This document shows, piece by piece, positions 25,919 to 33,309 of a stretch of DNA of 48,801 bases (within the stretch, counting starts at the first letter, position 1; the number at the start of each line of letters is the position of its first letter). The stretch lies in NCBI GenBank assembly GCA_037442205.1, contig JBBIQS010000061.1, forward strand, positions 1 to 48,801. The letters run 5' to 3'. The position numbers and the translations under genes were made by a program. The stretch is from JBBIQS01 sp037442205 (GTDB lineage: Bacteria > Myxococcota > Myxococcia > Myxococcales > UBA5297). Under the pieces are notes generated by a model, which saw nothing but the letters and a program-made list of their open reading frames with translations, had not been told where the DNA came from and searched no databases.

Positions 25919-25941
25919 CCGGGGATTTCGGATTCGGTGGC

Positions 25942-26001
25942 GCGCTCCGCTCGACCCGAGCGGAGCGCAACGCGGTCAAGGGGCCCTCGACTTGAGGGCC
26001 C
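25942..26001 (+). terminator. two consecutive hairpins after the propeller operon
   Basis: First hairpin: a perfect 12-bp stem (GCGCTCCGCTCG at 25942-25953 and its complement at 25957-25968) with a 3-base loop and no U-tract. Second hairpin: GGGCCCTC (25981-25988) and GAGGGCCC (25994-26001) with a 5-base loop, followed by TTCCCCTCC. The second has the more terminator-like tail on the plus strand. Together they should stop transcripts from the propeller genes. Confidence 0.5.
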
Positions 26002-26029
26002 TTCCCCTCCAGCCGGCAGTGACGCAGTT

Positions 26030-26161
26030 GCCCGTGTTCGGCGTCGAGGCCGTAGTCGAATGGAAGGTAAACACAGGCACCGGACCCAAGCCGCTGCCTA
26101 CGGTGCCGAGGATGCCTTCTGGGACTTCTTCAACCTGCCAGCCTCGAAGAAGGGAAACTAG
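26030..26161 (+). pseudogene. possible broken 3' end of a gene upstream of the zinc-ribbon gene
   Basis: One frame reads YGAEDAFWDFFNLPASKKGN to a TAG at 26159-26161, only 2 bases before the next ATG. Another frame just upstream reads VEAVVEWKVNTGTGPKPLP. Both look more protein-like than chance but neither continues, so they may be frameshifted parts of one lost gene that was translationally coupled to the zinc-ribbon gene. This is an inference from codon texture and spacing; no family is recognised. Confidence 0.25.
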
Positions 26162-26163
26162 CA

Positions 26164-26448
26164 ATGGCTTTCTCCGACTGGCTAGAGACCTACAAGAAGA
26201 TCCACGCCGGAACGGCACGGGAGGAACTCGCGTGCCCTGACTGCAGCGAGAGGGGCGTGGTCGATTTCCAGTATGTCGGAGACCCGCTCACTCGAATTGG
26301 CTTCATGGTGATGTGGTGCGCGAACTGCTCGAAGGGAATTCGACTGTCGAGGGTGGGCATACCGCCGAATTGGGACATGCTGAACTTCGACGACCGTGCA
26401 ACAATCGCCAAACGGATTCCTACGTTCGAGGAAGTGGTGCCGAAGTAG
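26164..26448 (+). CDS. small zinc-ribbon protein, unknown function
   Basis: A 94-residue cytoplasmic protein with two CxxC pairs, CPDC (about residues 24-27) and CANC (52-55), consistent with a zinc ribbon. Between them is a hydrophobic stretch (RIGFMVMWC) and after them a C-terminal helix-rich tail (NFDDRATIAKRIPTFEEVVP). A purine-rich AAGGGAAA precedes the ATG. Base composition is lower in GC than its neighbours, which suggests acquisition. Small proteins of this type beside broken reading frames are often orphan immunity proteins of polymorphic toxins, but no toxin is recognisable here, so the function is unassigned. Confidence 0.65.
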   Translation: MAFSDWLETYKKIHAGTAREELACPDCSERGVVDFQYVGDPLTRIGFMVMWCANCSKGIRLSRVGIPPNWDMLNFDDRATIAKRIPTFEEVVPK

Positions 26449-26798
26449 GTAGGTAGAAGACTGAGCCCGTCTTATTCGCGCCGAAACTGACCTGGAAATA
26501 GGACGGACGCACCGCGCCCGGAGTGGTAGGAAGGGGTTGTCTAGGCTCCAACCTTCCACGAAGGACGGTGCGTCCTGGGTGAAGACCTTGCGCTGTTTCC
26601 TCTCAAGTTCAATAGATCGGGGTACCGGTCCTTACATTACCCAACAACCGGCATCAGCGCCGGCCCCGCAAGGCAACACTCAGCTTCTGCCTCCGCGCAC
26701 CCGCGAGCATGCAGCAACAGCCTGCTATCCGCCGCCTCCGCTCAACCCGAGCGAAGGCGACCCGCGGTCGCGGGGCGCGCGACTCCGCCTCCAGAGCC
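26449..26798. other. 350-bp intergenic region of atypical composition
   Basis: No protein-like reading frame is visible. The region has lower GC and less codon-like texture than the rest of the window. It contains the structured palindrome at 26505-26575, listed separately, and a short perfect palindrome GGGGTACCGG around 26620. The last 100 bases return to the GC-rich style of the neighbouring glycosyltransferase. Remnants of a mobile element are possible, but no transposase or inverted terminal repeats were identified. Confidence 0.5.
26505..26575. repeat. 71-base nested inverted repeat
   Basis: Outer arms GGACGCACCG (26505-26514) and CGGTGCGTCC (26566-26575) are perfect 10-bp complements. 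Inside, GGAA...GGTTG (26529-26532 and 26535-26539) pairs with CAACCTTCC (26549-26557), with a two-base GG bulge and a 9-base loop. An asymmetric internal loop joins the two stems. It has no U-tract, so it is not a plain terminator. It could be a small palindromic repeat, a recombination site or a structured RNA. Confidence 0.55.
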
Positions 26799-27929
26799 CT
26801 ACCCCACCACCGGCCGTAGCACCGTCCCGCGCTCGACCTTGAAGTGGTTCCCGCGCCAGGCGACCTCGTCGTCCAACCAGGCCTTGGAGAATCCAGCGAA
26901 GACCAGCGCCTCCTTGAGCGGCAGCAGCGACACCTCGAAGGCCGACGGCCAGTGATGGGTCATGGCGCGCACCGCGAACACGTCCAGCGCCAGCCGGGTC
27001 AGGGCCATCGCCGCGCACAGCGCCAGCACCTCGGGGCGGCCGACCGCGGTCAGCGCCGTCAGGCCGGCGAGCAGCAGCGGGAACATCAACAGCTGCGAGG
27101 CAAAACCCAGCCCCATGATCTTGCGCTGCAAGAGGTACCAGCGCGCATAGCGATCCACGAACTGCTTGGCGGTGAGGTTGGTGGTATTGGCGATCGGCAG
27201 CCGCGCCCACTTGGCCTTCTTGCCGGCCTTGAGCATCGCCCGGCCCAGCGCGTGGTCCTCGGCCAGCAGCCGCCCGAAGACCTCGAACCCGCCCAGCGCC
27301 TCGACGTCCTGGCGCCGCATGGCCATCGACTTGCCGATGAACAGCTGCTGGCGCAGGGCGGCGCGCATCCCCGCCACCGCCGGGGTGATGAAGGTGTGCA
27401 AGTGCAGCGCGTCGAGCTTGCCGCCCAGCTTCTCGCCCGCAATTCCGCCGATGGGGCTGGTCACCATCCCCACCTGCTCGTCCTCCAGCGGCGCCACCAG
27501 GTCCGACAGATAGCCCTCGGTCACCCGCACGTTCGAGTCGCTGATCACCAGGATCTCGCCCTCCGAACGCCGCGCCAGCGTCACCAACTGGTTGACCTTC
27601 GGATTCAGGCCCGGCTCGCCCTCCTGCAGATAGAGCCGCACTTTCTCCGGATTCTCGATCGCGAAGCGGCGCGCCAGCTCGAAGGCGCCGTCCTTGGAAT
27701 CGCGCACGCCGAGGACCAATTCGTAGTTCGGATAGTCCTGGGCGAGGAACGAATTGATGTTCTGCTCCAGCCCGGCATCGGCGCCGCACAGCGGCTTGAG
27801 GACCGAGACCTTGGGGAATCGGGTCGGCCGGCGCGCCGGACGGCGCAGATAGCCGAGCAGCGAAATCACTTCCACTGCGCCCATGAACAGCGAGACGGCG
27901 GCGAGGGCGAGCAGGATGTTCGTCAGCAT
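26799..27929 (-). CDS. GT21-type glycosyltransferase (ceramide glucosyltransferase/HpnI-like)
   Basis: A 376-residue inner-membrane glycosyltransferase. An N-terminal membrane helix (about residues 5-25) precedes a GT-A domain with FPKVSVLKPLCGADAGLEQN, the DSNV metal site (ISDSNVRV), LLAEDHALGRAM as the third Asp motif, and the RYARW (R/QxxRW) acceptor motif. Two or three C-terminal membrane helices follow. This set matches family GT21, which glucosylates ceramide, and the related HpnI-type enzymes that act on hopanoids or other lipids. GGAGG lies 7 bases before the ATG at 27929; the frame stays open upstream only by GC bias. It is divergent from the GH3 gene. The lipid acceptor is not known. 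Confidence 0.87.
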   Translation of the reverse strand: MLTNILLALAAVSLFMGAVEVISLLGYLRRPARRPTRFPKVSVLKPLCGADAGLEQNINSFLAQDYPNYELVLGVRDSKDGAFELARRFAIENPEKVRLYLQEGEPGLNPKVNQLVTLARRSEGEILVISDSNVRVTEGYLSDLVAPLEDEQVGMVTSPIGGIAGEKLGGKLDALHLHTFITPAVAGMRAALRQQLFIGKSMAMRRQDVEALGGFEVFGRLLAEDHALGRAMLKAGKKAKWARLPIANTTNLTAKQFVDRYARWYLLQRKIMGLGFASQLLMFPLLLAGLTALTAVGRPEVLALCAAMALTRLALDVFAVRAMTHHWPSAFEVSLLPLKEALVFAGFSKAWLDDEVAWRGNHFKVERGTVLRPVVG

Positions 27930-28216
27930 GATGGCCTCCAGGTTCGTCGTGGCGCCGGCCTGTAGGGCAGCCGCCGTGCCGCAGGCCGTTTTCCAGTGAT
28001 TCCGCGGGCTTGCCGTTGGCACGCCGGCCCTGGGCGTCGAAGGCTCGACAGGTTCTGACGCATGGTTTCGACAGTGCGAAGCCGTCGTGGCAGGCGCGGC
28101 TGTACCGACGCACCTCGGCCAGTGACGCGGCTCACCTGCCGCACTCCGGATCGCGCTCCCGAGGAAGCGATAGGTGGCGCGCCGCCTGCAGTCCGCCCCG
28201 GCGGCCGGAGGTGGAA

Positions 28217-29524
28217 ATGAAGGTGGCATTCTTTGTTGTGCTCGGGCTGGGCATCGCGGTGACCTTGGTGCTGGCCACCCAGGCGCAGACGCCGACTTTC
28301 CTCGCGGTGCGGCCCTATGCGATTGCGGCGGTGCTCGCGCTCGCATTGGTCCTCGGATTTCGCCCGATTCGCCGCCTCATCCGCGAGCGCCACCTCCCCT
28401 CGCTGGCTCCGATCTCCCTGCTCACCCTGGCGCTGGCCGCGGTCGTTCACGGGCACCTGGCCGCCCAAGCGATCCGCGAGAAGGTGCTCGCGGCGAGGAG
28501 TCCGCGGCGAGCCGAGCTGGCCCGCCATCTGCTGGTCGGATTTCGTGACTGGGATGAAGCTCGGTTCTTCGCTCTCGAGCTCGGAGTCGGCGGCCTCTTC
28601 GTCACCGCGCGCAACGCGGGCGATCTCTGCCTGGACATGCTCGCCCAGGAGATCGGCGATCTGCAGCAGGCGCGGGCGTCCGCGGGCCTGCCCCCGCTGC
28701 TGATCGCCGCCGATCAGGAAGGCGGAAAGGTTTCGCGTCTCTCCCCGCCTCTTCCGGATCAGCCCACCCTGGGCGAGGCCATCGCCGACGCCGGCTCAGA
28801 CGAGGCCTTGAAGGAAAAGGCCAGGCAGTACGGCTCGCTCCACGGCCAGGCGCTCTCGATGGTGGGGGTCAACCTCAACCTGGCGCCGGTGGCCGACCTC
28901 AAGTTTCCATCCTCCAGCTTGTTCGATCCCCTGAGCCGGATCGAAACCCGCGCCATCTCCGCCGATCCGCGCATCGTGGCCCTGGCCGCCGAGAGCTACT
29001 CGCTCGAGCTGCAGCGCTGGGGCGTCGTCGCCACCGCCAAGCATTTCCCCGGCCTCGGCCGCCTCGACGCCGACACTCACTTCTTCTCGGCCAGCCTCGC
29101 GCTCCCTGAGGCGGCGCTGGATTCGTCGGACTGGATTCCCTTCCGCGCCCTCAGCCACGTCAGCGGAGCGGTGATGCTCGCGCACGTCAGGCTGGCCGCG
29201 GTCGATCGCGAGCTCCCTGCTTCGCTGTCGCCCTCGGTGGTCAGTATCCTGCGCGAGCGCTTCGGCTTCTCACGCCTGCTCCTCACCGACGATCTGTGCA
29301 TGGGGCCCATCGTCAGGCGCCCGGGAGGCATCGGAGCGGCGGCGGCCCAGGCGCTGGCCTCGGGCGTCGATCTGCTGCTGGTCACCTACGATCCGGATCA
29401 GGTCTTTCCCGCGCTCGCGGGAATGCTCGACGCCGACGCCGCCGGCCGCTTCACTCCTGGCGCGCTGGCAGGTTCTCGAGACCGCCTCGACCATGCGCTC
29501 GCGATGCCGCGACCCAACCGGTGA
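28217..29524 (+). CDS. glycoside hydrolase family 3, NagZ-like, membrane-anchored
   Basis: A 435-residue enzyme. Three membrane helices occupy residues about 3-82, then a GH3 (beta/alpha) barrel follows. Signatures are AADQEGGKVSRL (165-174), NLAPVADLKF, KHFPGLG (275-281), DADTH (284-288) and LLTDDLCMG (355-363), where Asp358 or Asp359 is the expected nucleophile. These match NagZ-type beta-N-acetylhexosaminidases that release GlcNAc from muropeptides, though NagZ is normally soluble. The N-terminal membrane anchor is unusual and would place the domain in the cytoplasm or periplasm depending on topology. The ATG at 28217 has GGAGG upstream. Confidence 0.87.
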   Translation: MKVAFFVVLGLGIAVTLVLATQAQTPTFLAVRPYAIAAVLALALVLGFRPIRRLIRERHLPSLAPISLLTLALAAVVHGHLAAQAIREKVLAARSPRRAELARHLLVGFRDWDEARFFALELGVGGLFVTARNAGDLCLDMLAQEIGDLQQARASAGLPPLLIAADQEGGKVSRLSPPLPDQPTLGEAIADAGSDEALKEKARQYGSLHGQALSMVGVNLNLAPVADLKFPSSSLFDPLSRIETRAISADPRIVALAAESYSLELQRWGVVATAKHFPGLGRLDADTHFFSASLALPEAALDSSDWIPFRALSHVSGAVMLAHVRLAAVDRELPASLSPSVVSILRERFGFSRLLLTDDLCMGPIVRRPGGIGAAAAQALASGVDLLLVTYDPDQVFPALAGMLDADAAGRFTPGALAGSRDRLDHALAMPRPNR

Positions 29525-29700
29525 CGCCCTGCGCCATCCGAGCCCCGACGGCGCCCGTTCCGGCACCAATTTCCATCGCCGCTTCGGGTACTTGCGCCCC
29601 CAACACTTCTCGTGAATCACAAAACGAACTGCGGATATATACTGCGCCGCTTTCCAAAGGGACCACCATGCGCGACTCTCTCGGCTCCCTGGAGGTTGTC

Positions 29701-30807
29701 ATGAAGCGGGCAGGTCTTGTGTTGACGGCGGGGATGCTCCTTTTCGCGCACGGTGCCTGGGGCGCCGGCAAGGCTCCGCCGCCGGCGACCTACAAGGCCA
29801 CCGGCAAGCTGGCCACCGCTCCCGGCGCCCTGGCCCCGCTGCCCGCCAACCAGCAGGCCGCTTGGAGCCACGCGCCCTTCGAGGAAGGCAACTGCTCGAT
29901 CTGCCACGAGAAGGACGACAAGAAGAACCCCGGGCCGCTGTCCATGCCCACCAACGAGCTCTGCTACAGCTGCCACGAAGAGTTCCAGGACATGATGGGC
30001 AAGCGCGAGCACAAGCACGCCGCCGCCAAGGAGAGCTGCTCCAACTGCCACAACGCCCACAACAGCCGCGAGAAGAAGCTGCTGCTCGCCGACACCAAGA
30101 CCCTCTGCTTCTCCTGCCACCCCAAGGCCAAGAAGGAGATCGAATCGGCCAAGGTGGTCCATCAGGCGCTCAACAACGAGAAGAAGTGCGCCGACTGCCA
30201 CAACCCCCACGCCGCCAACGTCGAGAAGCTGCTGGTCAAGCTGCCCTTCGACCTGTGCGTCAGCTGCCACAGCCGCGACGACATCAAGGACGCCGAGGGC
30301 AAGAAGCTCACCAACTTCAAGACCCTGCTCGACAACAACAAGGAGTGGCACGCCCCGGTGGCCGCCAAGGACTGCTCGGCCTGCCACAAGCCCCACGGCA
30401 GCGACAACTTCCGCCTGCTCTCCATGCCCTACCCGTCCGCCTTCTACGCTCCCTACGATCCGAAGAACTACGCGCTCTGCTTCGACTGCCACAACGACCA
30501 GATCCTCGCCGAGCCCAAGACCACCACCCTCACCAAGTTCCGCGACGGCGACCGCAACCTCCACTACCTGCATGTCAACAAGCAGGACCGCGGCCGCACC
30601 TGCCGCGCCTGCCATGAGGTCCACGCCTCCAACCAGGCCCACCACATCCGCGACGCGGTCCCCTACGGCCCCAAGGGCTGGATGCTCAAGGTCAACTACA
30701 CCCAGACCGCCACCGGCGGCTCCTGCGCCAAGACCTGCCACCAGACCAAGGAGTACGTGAACAAGAAGCCCGACGCGGGCAAGGCCGACGGCAAGAAGAA
30801 GCCGTGA
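29701..30807 (+). CDS. decaheme c-type cytochrome (doubled CXXCH type)
   Basis: A 368-residue exported protein with a clear signal peptide (MKRAGLVLTAGMLLFAHGAW). Nine CXXCH motifs have their first Cys at residues 65, 88, 113, 136, 163, 186, 225, 260 and 301. A tenth site, CAKTCH (Cys342), has three residues between the Cys pair. The spacing (about 23-25 residues, then larger) matches the doubled-CXXCH decaheme family of DmsE/MtrA type, which works in periplasmic or trans-outer-membrane electron transfer. GGAGG precedes the ATG at 29701; 29668 is an in-frame alternative. A TATACT box at 29638-29643 is a possible -10 with no good -35. The redoxin/TPR gene follows. Confidence 0.93.
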   Translation: MKRAGLVLTAGMLLFAHGAWGAGKAPPPATYKATGKLATAPGALAPLPANQQAAWSHAPFEEGNCSICHEKDDKKNPGPLSMPTNELCYSCHEEFQDMMGKREHKHAAAKESCSNCHNAHNSREKKLLLADTKTLCFSCHPKAKKEIESAKVVHQALNNEKKCADCHNPHAANVEKLLVKLPFDLCVSCHSRDDIKDAEGKKLTNFKTLLDNNKEWHAPVAAKDCSACHKPHGSDNFRLLSMPYPSAFYAPYDPKNYALCFDCHNDQILAEPKTTTLTKFRDGDRNLHYLHVNKQDRGRTCRACHEVHASNQAHHIRDAVPYGPKGWMLKVNYTQTATGGSCAKTCHQTKEYVNKKPDAGKADGKKKP

Positions 30808-30830
30808 TCGCGCCGGCCCCCGGAGACTCC

Positions 30831-31661
30831 ATGAGCCTGTTTTTCAGACCGATTTCGCTCTCCCTGGCGCTGCTCCTGGCGGTGGTCATGCTGCCGCTGC
30901 GCGGCGAGGCCTTCGCCAACGTCAAGGTCGGCGAGGTGATCGAGAACGCCGAGCTACCGGTGCTGGGCGGCGGCAAGCACTCGCTGCTGGGCAAGGACAA
31001 GGTCAACGTCTTCGTCTTCTTCAAGCCTGGGCAGGAGCACTCGCACACCACCCTCGTCGAGCTGGCTCGCTGCGCCAACGAGCTGGCCGGCAAGTCGGTG
31101 CACTGGGTGGCGGTGGTCTCCGACCGCTATCCGACCGAGGAGGTCCAGGCCGAGGTCAAGCAGACCGGCTTCACCGCCCCGGTGCTGATCGACGCCGGCG
31201 ATGCGCTCTACGGCAAGCTGGGCGTGGCGCTGCACCCGGTGGTGGGAATCGCCGACGCCAAGCACGCGCTGGTGGCCTACCAGCCGTTCACCAAGATCAA
31301 CTACTGCGACACGGTCAAGGCGCGGATCCGCTTCGGCCTGGGTGAGATCAGCCAGGCGGAGCTGGAACAGGTCCTCAATCCTCCCGAGGCCTCGCAAGGC
31401 GGCGAGGCGGCCGTGGCCCGCCGCTTCTACAAGATGGGCGAGCGGCTCCTCAAAGCCGGCGATCTGACCAAGGCCCTCGACTCGGCCAAGAAGTCCATCG
31501 AGCGAGACGCCAGCCAGGCCCCCTCTCACAGCCTGCTCGGCGCCATCCTCGCCGCCCAGGGAAACTGCGCCGAGGCCAACAAGGCCTTCGATCAGGCCCT
31601 GGCCATCGACAAGGCCGACGCCCGCGCGGTCGACGGGAAGAAGGGCTGCGCAGGGAAGTAG
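30831..31661 (+). CDS. thioredoxin-fold protein lacking CXXC, fused to TPR
   Basis: A 276-residue exported protein. A signal peptide (PISLSLALLLAVVMLPLRGEAFA) is followed by a thioredoxin-like domain (about residues 25-150: VGEVIENAELPVLGG, VNVFVFFKPGQ, VHWVAVVSDRY, APVLIDAGDALYGKLGV, and the cis-Pro region HPVVGIAD). Where TlpA/ResA have WCxxC, this protein has PGQEHSHTTL with no cysteine, so disulphide chemistry is unlikely. The C-terminal part (from about 195) is TPR-like (ARRFYKMGERLLKAGDLTKA, SHSLLGAILAAQGNC). It follows the decaheme gene by 23 bp and probably supports cytochrome assembly or docking rather than thiol exchange. ATG at 30831 is preferred over the overlapping GTG at 30804. 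Confidence 0.83.
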   Translation: MSLFFRPISLSLALLLAVVMLPLRGEAFANVKVGEVIENAELPVLGGGKHSLLGKDKVNVFVFFKPGQEHSHTTLVELARCANELAGKSVHWVAVVSDRYPTEEVQAEVKQTGFTAPVLIDAGDALYGKLGVALHPVVGIADAKHALVAYQPFTKINYCDTVKARIRFGLGEISQAELEQVLNPPEASQGGEAAVARRFYKMGERLLKAGDLTKALDSAKKSIERDASQAPSHSLLGAILAAQGNCAEANKAFDQALAIDKADARAVDGKKGCAGK

Positions 31662-31676
31662 GCGGCGCCGTCGCGC

Positions 31677-33101
31677 TCAGGGCGCGTGCTCATCCGAAGG
31701 CAAGGCCTCCCGCAGCTCCGGCTGCACCGGCTGCGGCTTGATGTTCCAGTTCACTCGGAAGAAGTTCTCCGGGTCGAACTTCCTCTTCAGCGCCACCAGG
31801 CGCGGGTAGTTCTCGCCGTAGGTGGCGCGAACCCGGTCCTCCCCTTCCTCCTGCATGAAGTTGACGTAGCCCCCGTGCGCCGCGTATGGCCGCAGCGCCT
31901 GCCAGTAGTCGCGCGCCCAGGCGCGGAGGTTGGCGAACTGCGCCGGATCCGGATCGATGCCGGCGATTACCATCGAGAATCGGGCGCCGCGGTGGCCGAA
32001 CGCCGTCGCCCCGGTCGCCACCCGACCCGCCGCGCCGTCGATGGGGTAGCAGTGCATCGTCGAAAGGCCCGAGGGGATCCGCGCACCGAAATCCTCGTGG
32101 ACCGCGATTGCCTCGTCGCTGATCTCCTCGATGAAATGGCCCTTCCAGTACCACTGCAGGCCCGGCCGAAGCAGCGCGTCGAACAGGGAGTTGAGCGCCG
32201 GGAACGGCAGCATCCCGTGGTACTCGAAGAGCGGGGTTCGGAAGGAGCTCGCGCTGGCCGCGGCTCGCCGGCCCTCGCTCTCTCCGCCGAGATGGCACCA
32301 GATGACTCCGCACACCGGCCTGCCGTGGAGCTCCGGGGGAAACGGCGGCGCCGGCGGGACCTTCATCAACAGGAAGAAGGCGTAGCAGTCGTCGGGCGCC
32401 TCGAGCATGAACTGGCGATACCAGCGCAGCGCCTCGCCGGTGGCCTCGATCGGCCACAGCGTCGGCCCGGCGTAGACCTGCGACACCGGGCGCGCGCGGA
32501 ACAGGAACGAGGTCACGATCCCGAAGTTCCCTCCGCCTCCGCGGATGGCCCAGAACAGGTCGGGGTCGTCCTGCTCGCTGGCGGAGACCTGCTTCCCGTC
32601 GGCAAGCACCACGTCCGCCTCCACCAGATTGTCGATGGACAATCCGTACTTGCGGGTGAGGTACCCGTGCCCGCCGCCGAGGGTGAGCCCGCCGATCCCG
32701 GTGGTGGACACGATGCCTCCCGGGACCGCCAGCCCGAAAGCCGCTCCAGCGTGGTCGGCGTCGCCCCAGACGCAGCCTCCCTCCAGCCGAATCTGTCCCG
32801 CCTCGGGATCGACCCGCACCCCGCGCATCGGCGAGAGGTCGGCGACCACGCCGCCATCGACCATCCCCAGGCCCGCGGCGCTGTGGCCGCCCCCGCGGAC
32901 CGCCAGCGGCAACCCCGCCGACCGAGCGAAGTCCAGGACCGCGCGGATGTCGGCGACGTCGCGACACCTGGCGATGAGCCGCGGCCGGCGATCGATGGCG
33001 CCGTTGTGCACTACTCGCAGCGCGTCGTAGCTGGGATGGCTTTCGTCGACCAGCTCTCCCCGCATTCGCGCCCGCAACAGTTCCTCCGCGCTCGCCGCCA
33101 T
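31677..33101 (-). CDS. FAD-binding oxidase, BBE/vanillyl-alcohol-oxidase type
   Basis: A 474-residue flavoprotein with the FAD-binding type 4 (VAO) domain and a C-terminal berberine-bridge (BBE) segment. RGGGHS (70-74) provides the His for 8-alpha covalent FAD attachment (His73). In bicovalent family members a Cys sits in a GGxCxxVGxGG loop; here that loop is GGIVSTTGIGG with Val131, so only one covalent link is expected. TLGGGHGYL and WAIRGGGGNFGIVTSF are typical. The C-terminus ends with YGENYPRLVALKRKFDPENF, the BBE motif. No signal peptide is seen. The substrate is unknown. The gene is downstream of the eleven-heme cytochrome with a 208-bp gap, so a shared function is doubtful. Confidence 0.9.
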   Translation of the reverse strand: MAASAEELLRARMRGELVDESHPSYDALRVVHNGAIDRRPRLIARCRDVADIRAVLDFARSAGLPLAVRGGGHSAAGLGMVDGGVVADLSPMRGVRVDPEAGQIRLEGGCVWGDADHAGAAFGLAVPGGIVSTTGIGGLTLGGGHGYLTRKYGLSIDNLVEADVVLADGKQVSASEQDDPDLFWAIRGGGGNFGIVTSFLFRARPVSQVYAGPTLWPIEATGEALRWYRQFMLEAPDDCYAFFLLMKVPPAPPFPPELHGRPVCGVIWCHLGGESEGRRAAASASSFRTPLFEYHGMLPFPALNSLFDALLRPGLQWYWKGHFIEEISDEAIAVHEDFGARIPSGLSTMHCYPIDGAAGRVATGATAFGHRGARFSMVIAGIDPDPAQFANLRAWARDYWQALRPYAAHGGYVNFMQEEGEDRVRATYGENYPRLVALKRKFDPENFFRVNWNIKPQPVQPELREALPSDEHAP

Positions 33102-33309
33102 GGCGCACCCTCCCCCGCCCGACTCAGGGAAGTTGCAGCCAATTCGGGCACTTGCAAGGTGGATTGGCCCGGACCTGGTCCTGGCGGACGGGCCGCCGCT
33201 CCGTGAGCGGGTGCCCGCAATGGCGGCTGCTCTGCGACCAGAAAGGCATCGGGGCGGTCCGGCATCGCCGTCCCGCCCCGAAGAGCTCCTTCAGAGATGC
33301 GCTCGACCG

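Noticed and set aside
26505..26575. Integron attC site
   Set aside because: The RYYYAAC and GTTRRRY core sites are absent and there is no integrase or cassette array.
29525..29700. GEMM-type cyclic-di-nucleotide riboswitch before the decaheme gene
   Set aside because: The conserved GACGCAAAGCC block and tetraloop-receptor pair are not present.
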